Source: Candidatus Eiseniibacteriota bacterium
GTDB taxonomy: Bacteria > Eisenbacteria > RBG-16-71-46
Length of the DNA: 9,374 bases
NCBI GenBank assembly: GCA_021414165.1
Contig: JAIOPA010000025.1
Location: 1-9,374 of the forward strand
Direction of reading: 5' to 3'
Translations under genes and position numbers: made by a program
The notes under the pieces: generated by a model
Told to the model about the DNA's origin: nothing
Databases searched by the model: none
The model's input: only the letters and a program-made list of their open reading frames with translations
In this document: positions 1 through 5,219 of the stretch, one piece after another
How positions within the stretch are numbered: position 1 is the stretch's first letter
Layout of the letters: every line of letters starts with the position of its first letter

Positions 1-783
1 CGAAGCCACCTGGCCAAAGACACCCTCGCCATCCAGGAAGTGCGGCGCGCCCTCGAGCGCGGACTCCAGTTCGATGCCGTGGGTGGCGGCGGCGCGGTAC
101 TCGCCCGTCGCCTCGTTCTGCAGGTACACGACCGCGGCGCGGGCGGACACGAGCCGGGCCGCGATCGCGGCGATCTGGTCCAGACGCGGCTTCAACTCGA
201 GGTTCGCACCGATCTCCATGGAGACGCGGTAGAGCGCATCGAGATTGCCGGTGGCCAATGCCACACGCTCACGCAGTTCCTGCTCGTGGCGCTGCAGCAC
301 CTCGTTCTGGCGCTGCAACTGCTCCAAGAGCGCCTTGTTCTCGACCTTCAGCCGGCGATTGCGCAGGTGACGGCTCACCGTGCGCGGGATCTCGCTGATG
401 TCGTCGAACGGCTTGGTGACGTAATCGCTCGCGCCCTGGCGCAGCGCGTCGATCGCCGTCTGCACCGAGGCGTAGCCGGTCATGAGGATCACCGCCACCT
501 CGGGATCGACGCTGCGCGCATGGCGCATGACGTCCAGACCGGTCTTCCCCGGCAGCGAGATGTCGGTGAGGATCAGGTCCGGGCAGCGCTCGCTCACCTT
601 GCGCACCGCTTCGTCACCCGAGGTGGCGAACTCCAGTTCCAACGGCTCGTCCTGCAACACCTCACGCAACACGTCGGCCACGGTCTCATCGTCCTCGACC
701 ACCATGACGCGGGCGGGCGGGGCGATGAGCTCGGGCGGCGTGCCGGACGAGGCGTTGTGTTCGTAGCCGGGATCGGGATTCAT
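1..783 (-). CDS. Response regulator: receiver plus GAF domain, C-terminus beyond window
   Basis: The reading frame is open from ATG at 783 to the first base of the window (261 residues seen). After a Pro-rich leader, residues 25-140 form a receiver domain: acidic pocket E30-D31-D32, phospho-acceptor D74 (motif ILTDISLPG), T102 (MTGYAS) and K124 (TKPF). Residues 140-180 are a charged, probably coiled-coil helix rich in Gln/Glu/Arg. A GAF domain starts near 183 (DALYRVSMEIGANLEL) and continues to the edge. The output domain is not visible; this layout often ends in a kinase, phosphatase, HD-GYP or GGDEF module, which I cannot choose between. The start lies 19 bases after the stop of the GGDEF gene, with GGAG about 14 bases upstream, so it is probably the last visible gene of the fliA operon. 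The receiver fold is certain; the role is not. Confidence 0.9.
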   Translation of the reverse strand, partial: MNPDPGYEHNASSGTPPELIAPPARVMVVEDDETVADVLREVLQDEPLELEFATSGDEAVRKVSERCPDLILTDISLPGKTGLDVMRHARSVDPEVAVILMTGYASVQTAIDALRQGASDYVTKPFDDISEIPRTVSRHLRNRRLKVENKALLEQLQRQNEVLQRHEQELRERVALATGNLDALYRVSMEIGANLELKPRLDQIAAIAARLVSARAAVVYLQNEATGEYRAAATHGIELESALEGAPHFLDGEGVFGQVAS

Positions 784-802
784 CGGGGGACCTGGTTCTC
801 CG

Positions 803-1321
803 TCAGTGGGTCGAGGACGGCCCGGCCGTGGCCGTGCGATGGCGGCCGGCCTTCTTGGCCAGACCCAACGCGCGTTCGGCAGCGCCAAGGAGTTCCGTGG
901 GATCCATGCCGTCGCGCGGCGAGGCCGCGACACCGGCCGACACACTGATCTGGCCCACGCGCGGGAAGCGATGCTCCTCGAGCGCATGGCGCAGACGCTC
1001 GGCCAAGCGGCGTGCCGGACCCAGATCGCAATCCGGGAGCACGATGCCGAACTCGTCACCACCCAGACGCGCGATGTAGTCGCCCTCGCGCAGCGCCAGC
1101 TTCAAGACCAGCGCGCACTCGGCGAGCACGGCGTCGCCCGTGGGCTTGCCGTACTTCTCGTTGATCGCGGCGAACAGATCGAGATCGATCGTGACGATGG
1201 CCAGCGGCGTGCCGTCGGCATCGGCGCGGCCCATCTCCTCGACCAGCTGATGATGGAACGCGCGCGCGTCGGCCAGACCCGTGACCGCGTCGCGGTTCGG
1301 GGCCTGCTGCAGACGCTCCAA
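803..1321 (-). CDS. GGDEF (diguanylate cyclase) domain, 3' part of a frameshifted GAF-GGDEF gene
   Basis: This 172-residue frame opens at TTG directly after an in-frame TAG. It holds a complete GGDEF domain, which makes c-di-GMP from two GTP. Visible are D-A-V-T-G-L (11-16), the metal-binding aspartate in IDLDLF (D46), N54, GD (62-63) and the active-site loop RLGGDEF with GGDEF at 87-91. An RxxD motif (REGD, 78-81) sits exactly five residues before GGDEF, the position of the product-inhibition I-site. The His of the usual GH pair is Lys here. There is no convincing ribosome site before the TTG. Dropping one base near 1320 joins this frame smoothly to the GAF frame upstream, giving about 320 residues in all, so I read it as the second half of one gene. 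The catalytic residues look intact. It ends 19 bases before the receiver-GAF gene. Confidence 0.85.
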   Translation of the reverse strand: MERLQQAPNRDAVTGLADARAFHHQLVEEMGRADADGTPLAIVTIDLDLFAAINEKYGKPTGDAVLAECALVLKLALREGDYIARLGGDEFGIVLPDCDLGPARRLAERLRHALEEHRFPRVGQISVSAGVAASPRDGMDPTELLGAAERALGLAKKAGRHRTATAGPSSTH

Positions 1322-1766
1322 CTAGCCGCGCACCCACGGCCGCACCCAGCGCGCCCGAGGCCGTGCGCACCAGCGACAACTGATCCGGACGCCAGCGCTG
1401 CTTGGGCTTCGCGAGCAGGTCCAAGGCACCCACGCGCTCCTTGCCGCGGAACAACGGCACACCCATGGCCTCGCGCAGGTCGCCGGGCTTGCGCTCCCAC
1501 GAGCCGCGCTCACACCAGGTCTCCAGCTCCCCCGAGCTGCCGACCGCGTGGATCGCGACACCATCACAATCGAACGCCGTGACCAGCGCATCGAGCGCGC
1601 GCTCGAGCGCAGCGTCGTCGACGCGCGAGGACAGCAGCGCCTCGCAGGCATCCCACAGACAGCCCGACGCGGCGCGGCGATCATTGCGGCGCGGCGCCGA
1701 CTCGACGCCCTCCCGCTTGTCGCCCTTACGCTCGCGCGGAGCCTGATGTTCGCTGGCGGACGCCAT
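1056..1766 (-). CDS. GAF domain protein, 5' part of a frameshifted GAF-GGDEF gene
   Basis: ATG at 1766 comes one base after the TGA of the preceding DHp gene (TGACATG), so translation is probably coupled; no separate ribosome site is seen. Residues 1-35 are polar and low-complexity. Residues 36-149 form a GAF domain, with helix DDAALERALDALVTAFDCDGVA and the strand GVPLFRGKERVGALDLL. At base 1320 the protein-like character stops: the remaining 87 codons to 1056 are Arg/Gly/Pro-rich and read out of frame through GGDEF-coding DNA. The true product is therefore probably GAF(1-149) fused to the GGDEF domain encoded at 803-1321, a cyclase whose GAF domain senses a ligand or partner. Whether the break is a real mutation or a sequencing or assembly error cannot be told from one sequence. 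Confidence 0.75.
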   Translation of the reverse strand: MASASEHQAPRERKGDKREGVESAPRRNDRRAASGCLWDACEALLSSRVDDAALERALDALVTAFDCDGVAIHAVGSSGELETWCERGSWERKPGDLREAMGVPLFRGKERVGALDLLAKPKQRWRPDQLSLVRTASGALGAAVGARLVGASAAGPEPRRGHGSGRRARVPSSAGRGDGPRRCRRHAAGHRHDRSRSVRRDQREVRQAHGRRRARRVRAGLEAGAARGRLHRASGW

Positions 1767-1767
1767 G

Positions 1768-2148
1768 TCAGGCGGCGTGCGGCCGGGGAACGCTTCGACC
1801 GAGGACCGCTTTGAGGTCCCGGAGCCGGGCAGCCGCTTCTTGGATTCGGCCGGATTCACGGAGTACAACCTCCAGTCGTTCGCGCACGCCGGGCGCCTGC
1901 CCGGCCGGATTCATGAGCATGAGCTGCGTGTTGCCGCGCACACCCACGAGCGCGTTGTTGATCTCGTGATGCACTCCCAGGAGTTCTCGGACCTGGGCGT
2001 TCCACTCGTCCTGTTCCTGCGTCCACTCGGTGCTCAGCTGGCGGATCGCCGCCGCGCCCACGGGATCGCCCGAGAGTTCGATCGCCGTGGCGATCTCGTC
2101 GAGGCGATCGCGCAAGCGATCGAACGGTGGCGGCGGCAGCGCTTCCAT
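1768..2148 (-). CDS. Stand-alone DHp (histidine box) protein without ATPase domain
   Basis: 126 residues from ATG 2148, with GAGGG about 10 bases upstream, 22 bases after fliA. The C-terminal half reads like the dimerisation and histidine-phosphotransfer domain of a histidine kinase: residues 60-66 are HHEINNA, an H-box with probable phospho-His H61, followed by the second helix (RERLEVVLRESGRIQEAA, then RLRDLKAVL). No N, G1, F or G2 ATP-binding box follows; the protein stops at residue 126. The N-terminal half is helical and charged. It could be a phosphotransfer protein linking another kinase to the receivers encoded around it, or a kinase partner or decoy that dimerises through DHp helices. 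The neighbouring genes for receiver proteins at 4837-4439 and 783-1 fit a relay, but that is inference. Confidence 0.8.
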   Translation of the reverse strand: MEALPPPPFDRLRDRLDEIATAIELSGDPVGAAAIRQLSTEWTQEQDEWNAQVRELLGVHHEINNALVGVRGNTQLMLMNPAGQAPGVRERLEVVLRESGRIQEAAARLRDLKAVLGRSVPRPHAA

Positions 2149-2170
2149 GGTGCGATTCCCTCGTTCCCGT

Positions 2171-3061
2171 TCAGGCCGCTTCGTCGCGCGCGACCGCAGC
2201 CTTCTGCATGCGCAGCTTGAGGCGCGACATGGCCCGCGTGTGGACCTGCGAGACGCGCGACTCCGAGATGCCCAGCGTGCGGCCGATCTCCTTGAGCGTG
2301 AGGTGCTCGTAGTAGTAGAGCGCGACCACCAGCCGCTCCTGCTCCGGCAGCAGGTCGATCGTGCGCAGCAACAGCCGGCGCGTCTGGTCGTCCTCGAGGC
2401 GCGACTCCAGGTCGATCACGTTCGGATCGGCCAGGTGGTCCGCCAGCGTGCCCTGGTCCTCGCCGTCGCTCGTGCGCGTCTCGTCCAACGACACGAGCAC
2501 GGCGCCACGGACGTGGTCCAGCAACCGGTAGAAGTCCTCGCGCGACATCTTGAGCTCACGCGCCACCTCGTCCTCGGACGCCGCACGGCCGAGCTTCTGG
2601 TCGAGCTTGCGCGTCACGCCATCGAGGTTGCGCGCCTTGCGGCGCATGGAGCGCGACGCCCAGTCGAGCGCACGCAGCTGATCGAGCACCGCACCCTTGA
2701 TGCGCCACACCGCGTACGTCTCGAACTTCACACCCTTGCCCGTGTCGAACTTGGCATGCGCATCGAGCAGCCCGAGCACGCCCGCCGAGTACAGGTCCTC
2801 GTGATCCACGTTGCGCGGCAGCGTGGCCGCGACGCGCTCGACCACGTGGCGCACCAGCGGCGCGAAACGCTTGAGCAGATCGTTCTTGTTGTACGTCACC
2901 GCGGCGGGCGCGACCTCACGCACCGCGACCGGACGAGCCGTCGTGGGGCGAGCGGTCGCCGTGGTACGGCGGCCCGGCACGACCTTGAGCGCGGGGCGGC
3001 GCGCGGCGGTCGTCGTCGTCTTCTTCTTGGCGGAGCTGGCAAGGGCGGCGGCGCGGGGCAT
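2171..3061 (-). CDS. fliA: RNA polymerase sigma factor FliA (sigma-28)
   Basis: 296 residues; directs RNA polymerase to late flagellar, motility and chemotaxis promoters. Region 2 spans about 62-135 (LLKRFAPLVRHVVERVA, HEDLYSAGVLGLLDA, FETYAVWRIKGAVLDQLR), then the FliA/WhiG-type segment DWASRSMRRKAR (133-144). Region 3 spans about 145-195. Region 4 lies at 232-284 with a helix-turn-helix in LTLKEIGRTLGISESRVSQVH. Residues 1-55 are an Ala/Thr/Arg/Lys-rich tail longer than in classical FliA. The start at 3061 is supported by AGGAG placed nine bases upstream, inside the end of flhG, so the tail looks genuine. It is the fifth gene after the sigma-54 promoter, directly behind flhG, an arrangement common in polar flagellates. 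The FlgM-like protein at 7939-8130 is a candidate antagonist. Confidence 0.95.
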   Translation of the reverse strand: MPRAAALASSAKKKTTTTAARRPALKVVPGRRTTATARPTTARPVAVREVAPAAVTYNKNDLLKRFAPLVRHVVERVAATLPRNVDHEDLYSAGVLGLLDAHAKFDTGKGVKFETYAVWRIKGAVLDQLRALDWASRSMRRKARNLDGVTRKLDQKLGRAASEDEVARELKMSREDFYRLLDHVRGAVLVSLDETRTSDGEDQGTLADHLADPNVIDLESRLEDDQTRRLLLRTIDLLPEQERLVVALYYYEHLTLKEIGRTLGISESRVSQVHTRAMSRLKLRMQKAAVARDEAA

Positions 3062-3073
3062 CGGGGGTGTCTC

Positions 3074-3973
3074 CTAGGCTTCGAGGCGGTGAGACGGCTC
3101 CGACTTCACATCGAATTCGGGACCCGAGGGGACGGGCTTCCACAGCTTGGCGGCGAGCGCACGGATCGCGATCGCAGCCGGCGACTGCGGCTGAGACACC
3201 ACGCACGGCTCCTGCGCACGTTCCGCGCGGGGCATGGCGAGGTCGAACGGGATGCTGGCGGCGAAGTCGATCTCGAGGCGCATGAAGTGGCGCGCGAACA
3301 GGCGCATGCGGCTCGCGATCTCGTCGGCCTCATCGGGCGTGGACGCCTGGTTGATCACCAGGTGCGGCGCACGCGCGAGGGCGTTCTCCTTCTGCAGTTC
3401 CTTCAAGAGCGAGTAGGCGTCCGGCAGCGACATGGTCTCGGTGCTCGCGACCACCAGCACCTCGTGCGCCATGCGGCACAGCTCGATCGTGTCGCGGCTC
3501 GTGCCGGCAGCCGTGTCGATCACCATGAGGTCGGCCGCTTCGTCGGCGATGCCGAGCGAGCGCAGCAGCGCCTCGCGGCGGAAGTCGTCCAGCTCCTCGG
3601 TGCCCTTGGCCGTGGACGGGCCCGGCACCAACGTGACACCGTTGGAACCCTGGATGACCACCTGATCCAGCGTCTTCTCACCCGCGATCACATGACCCAG
3701 GTCGAAGCGCGGGTGCAGGCCCAGCAGCAGGTCGAGCTGCGCCTGCGCCAGATCGGCATCGACCAGCACGACGCGCGCGCCACGCTGACCCAGCGCGACC
3801 GCGAGGTTCGCGGCCAGGCTGCTCTTGCCCACGCCCGTCTTGCCGCTCGCGACCACGATCGTGCGGACACGCGAGCGCGACAGGTGCGCGGCGTGACCGG
3901 CGCCGAACTCGGCCTCGGACTTCTTCGTGCCGCCCACGACCTTCATGGGACCGGAAGCCTTGCGCTTGGTCAC
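3074..3973 (-). CDS. flhG: FlhG (FleN/YlxH) MinD-type ATPase
   Basis: 299 residues from GTG 3973, whose GTGA overlaps the stop of the upstream gene; GGAGG lies four bases before. An ATG at 3946 (MKVVGG) is an alternative start with poorer signals. This is a deviant Walker A P-loop ATPase that limits flagellar number and position. Motifs: SGKTGVGKSS (43-52) with the signature lysine K45, switch I VDADLAQAQLDLLLGL (71-86), and Walker B LMVIDTAAG (149-157). A possible amphipathic helix near 268-280 could serve membrane contact. The N-terminus lacks the DQAxxLR-like activating helix by which classical FlhG stimulates the GTPase FlhF, and no flhF is present upstream in the window. It is followed after 12 bases by fliA. 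MinD-family membership is certain; FlhG rather than another ParA/MinD protein follows from this context. Confidence 0.92.
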   Translation of the reverse strand: MTKRKASGPMKVVGGTKKSEAEFGAGHAAHLSRSRVRTIVVASGKTGVGKSSLAANLAVALGQRGARVVLVDADLAQAQLDLLLGLHPRFDLGHVIAGEKTLDQVVIQGSNGVTLVPGPSTAKGTEELDDFRREALLRSLGIADEAADLMVIDTAAGTSRDTIELCRMAHEVLVVASTETMSLPDAYSLLKELQKENALARAPHLVINQASTPDEADEIASRMRLFARHFMRLEIDFAASIPFDLAMPRAERAQEPCVVSQPQSPAAIAIRALAAKLWKPVPSGPEFDVKSEPSHRLEA

Positions 3974-4197
3974 GCGGCCTCCGCGGCGATCGCACAGACG
4001 GCGTGCACGAACTTCCAGTAACGCAGCTGGTGCTGCGTGCGGGCCAGCGGCCACTCGAGGCCCAGGCGCTCCAGCCGGCGCTGCTCGGCGGTGAGCGACT
4101 CGACCGCGGCCTCGGCCACGACAAGACGGTGGGACGCGTCGGCCGGCATCGGACGACGGGGATCACTGATGGCGGTGACCGGGACGAACGGCATCAT
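3970..4197 (-). CDS. Unknown 75-residue protein between a region-4-like gene and flhG
   Basis: I do not recognise this protein. It starts at ATG 4197 (ATGA overlap with the upstream stop) or at the adjacent ATG 4194, which sits at a better distance from GGAGG, and ends in a GTGA overlap with flhG. Residues 1-20 are Pro-rich and look flexible; residues 22-75 look helical, with an acidic/leucine helix (VVAEAAVESLTAEQRRLERLG) and an aromatic stretch (QHQLRYWKFVHAVCAIA). There is no signal peptide, transmembrane segment or known catalytic motif. Tight coupling on both sides argues that it is really translated, roughly in step with FlhG. Its place, where flhF usually stands before flhG, makes a flagellar-regulatory partner plausible, but no function can be assigned. 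Confidence 0.7.
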   Translation of the reverse strand: MMPFVPVTAISDPRRPMPADASHRLVVAEAAVESLTAEQRRLERLGLEWPLARTQHQLRYWKFVHAVCAIAAEAA

Positions 4198-4442
4198 GCA
4201 GCCCTCCGGAGCGGGGCGCGGACGCCCATTTCCTGACGCAGCACTTCCATGGCGGCGTTCGTGCGCATCTCGACTTCGCGCACGTCGATCTTCATCGCAC
4301 CTGCGGTCTCCAGGGCCGACAGGCCCTCGAGCAGGCGCAGCGACAACACCAGACGGTCGTTCTCATGCAGCGCCTCGATCGCGGCGGCGATCCGCACACG
4401 CGCGGGGAGCTTGGACACCTGCTGCGGCAGACGCGCGCTCAT
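4194..4442 (-). CDS. Small sigma-70 region-4-like helix-turn-helix protein
   Basis: 82 residues from ATG 4442, overlapping the receiver gene's stop as ATGA, with GGAAGG four bases upstream. Residues 16-70 resemble sigma factor region 4: a first helix VRIAAAIEALHENDRLVLSLRLLEGLS, then a turn and a probable second helix-turn-helix (LSALETAGAMKIDVREVEMRTNAAMEVLRQEM), as in proteins that read -35 elements. There is no region 2, so it cannot be a complete sigma factor. It might bind DNA by itself, touch the polymerase beta-flap, or compete with or assist FliA, encoded three genes downstream. The resemblance is by pattern (spacing of Leu/Ala, the Arg-Leu-Val-Leu run and the GLSxxE turn) and needs a profile search. 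It sits in a run of four overlapping genes. Confidence 0.75.
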   Translation of the reverse strand: MSARLPQQVSKLPARVRIAAAIEALHENDRLVLSLRLLEGLSALETAGAMKIDVREVEMRTNAAMEVLRQEMGVRAPLRRAA

Positions 4443-4837
4443 GCGGCCTTCCGCAGCGTGGAGCGACGGCGCTCCGGACGCGTGAGCAGTGCGCGACGGA
4501 CCGCGCGGCGCAGCTCGTCGACGTGGAACGGCTTCGGGAACACCTCGGCGACGCCCGCGCGCACCAACTCGCGGATGTTCTCGGGGCTGCCGTAGGCCGT
4601 GACCACGATGACCGGCTGAGCGTTGCGACCACGGGAGAGTTTCTGCGCCAACTCCAGTCCCGAGAGGCCCGGAAGACGGAAGTCGGTGATCACGAGGTCG
4701 CTCTTGTGCGAGCGAAGCCACGCCAGTGCCTCTTCCGCGGTGCGGAAGGTGTCGATCGTGTAGCCGTCGTCCGAGAGACCCTCTGCGAGGGCCCAGGACG
4801 TGGTCGGCTCGTCTTCGACGATCAGGATGTGGGGCAT
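4439..4837 (-). CDS. CheY-like single-domain response regulator
   Basis: 132 residues, a receiver domain with no output domain. Acidic pocket E8-D9-E10, phospho-acceptor D52 (LVITDFRLPG), T80 (VVTAYG) and K102 (FPKPF) are all present, so it should accept a phosphate. A basic tail (RRALLTRPERRRSTLRKAA) follows. Two ATGs stand side by side at 4840 and 4837; the second is six bases from GGAG and is preferred. It is the first gene after the sigma-54 promoter at 4885-4900. It may be a phosphate shuttle for the kinase/DHp proteins of this locus or a CheY acting at a flagellar motor. It is closer in style to the receivers of NtrC-type regulators (FRLPGLSGLEL) than to E. coli CheY, so motor binding should not be assumed. 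Confidence 0.92.
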   Translation of the reverse strand: MPHILIVEDEPTTSWALAEGLSDDGYTIDTFRTAEEALAWLRSHKSDLVITDFRLPGLSGLELAQKLSRGRNAQPVIVVTAYGSPENIRELVRAGVAEVFPKPFHVDELRRAVRRALLTRPERRRSTLRKAA

Positions 4838-4884
4838 CATCGGCTCCGTTCACGGGTGGCGTGGATCGGTACACCGAGGCTTTT

Positions 4885-4900
4885 TGCACCCCTCGTGCCA
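4885..4900 (-). promoter_or_regulatory. Sigma-54 (-24/-12) promoter for the receiver-flhG-fliA operon
   Basis: Read on the minus strand the sequence is TGGCACGAGGGGTGCA. Against the sigma-54 consensus TGGCACG-N4-TTGCW it matches every fixed position except one (G for the first T of the -12 box), and the invariant GG and GC are exactly ten bases apart. The transcript would start near 4874, leaving a leader of about 37 bases before the ATG at 4837. The gene directly upstream encodes a sigma-54 activator. Three CCGGAA hexamers (4909, 4915, 4928 on the plus strand) lie just behind the -24 box; their meaning is unknown. Confidence 0.8.
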
Positions 4901-4933
4901 CGACACCCCCGGAACCGGAAAGGATGTCCGGAA

Positions 4934-5030
4934 GCGGTCCCATGGACCCGGGCAGGACTTTCGGGCAGGTCTTGAAGAAACCGCTAAAGTGAAGCGAAAG
5001 CGCGGTTTCTAGCGGTCCGGTCGACCCGGG
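4934..5030. repeat. Direct repeat GCGGTCC-N4-GACCCGGG, two copies 78 bases apart
   Basis: Plus-strand copies at 4934-4952 and 5012-5030 share 15 fixed bases around a variable 4-base centre. Each holds a GGTC...GACC dyad; the second also contains GGTCGACC (5019-5026) and GACCCGGGTC (5023-5032), both perfect palindromes. Relative to the predicted start at 4874 they centre near -69 and -147, the range where sigma-54 activators bind. They are candidate binding sites for the activator encoded at 5220-6641; in such GC-rich DNA chance similarity cannot be excluded. Confidence 0.4.
4976..5016. promoter_or_regulatory. Nested inverted repeat upstream of the sigma-54 promoter
   Basis: AGAAACCGC (4976-4984) is the perfect reverse complement of GCGGTTTCT (5002-5010), nine bases each with a 17-base AT-richer spacer. 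ACCGCTA (4980-4986) also pairs with TAGCGGT (5010-5016), so the right side carries two GCGGT half-sites exactly ten bases apart. It lies about 100-140 bases upstream of the predicted start. It may be an activator or repressor operator; as RNA it could form a hairpin, but no U-run follows on either strand. Confidence 0.4.
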
Positions 5031-5219
5031 TCACGCGCGGGTCGCTCGGGGCGGGCCGTTCCACCCCGCCCAGCCGTGGCGGCGGCGCCAAGGCGCACGG
5101 CCGCTCGATTAACAACCGCCCCGGGGCCCGAGGCGATGGATTTTGACCGGCGGGGCCGGAACACGCCGGCCGGTCCCGGCCCTGCCCCCGGACGAACCGG
5201 AGGGGGCCGGACGACTCAC

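Larger units (their letters stand above)
4841..5219. other. Regulatory non-coding region between activator gene and receiver operon
   Basis: No credible gene lies here on either strand. Besides the sigma-54 promoter and the repeats listed separately, it holds a 7-bp hairpin, GGGCGGG (5049-5055) with CCCGCCC (5065-5071), and GC-rich dyads behind the activator stop codon, including ACCGGC (5146-5151) with GCCGGT (5169-5174). None of these hairpins is followed by a U-run on the minus strand, so how the activator transcript ends is unclear. Confidence 0.6.

Noticed and set aside
40..948. 302-codon open frame on the plus strand
   Set aside because: Antisense to the receiver-GAF and GGDEF genes; no protein-like pattern.
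1310..1330. Programmed ribosomal frameshift between GAF and GGDEF
   Set aside because: No slippery heptamer, shifty stop or downstream pseudoknot that I can see; a mutation or sequencing error is simpler.
2030..4021. 663-codon open frame on the plus strand
   Set aside because: It runs antisense through fliA and flhG, is His/Arg/Gln-rich with no domain pattern, and arises from the codon bias of GC-rich DNA.
5146..5174. Rho-independent terminator after the activator gene
   Set aside because: GC-rich dyads are present but none is followed by a U-run, and such dyads are frequent by chance at this GC content.
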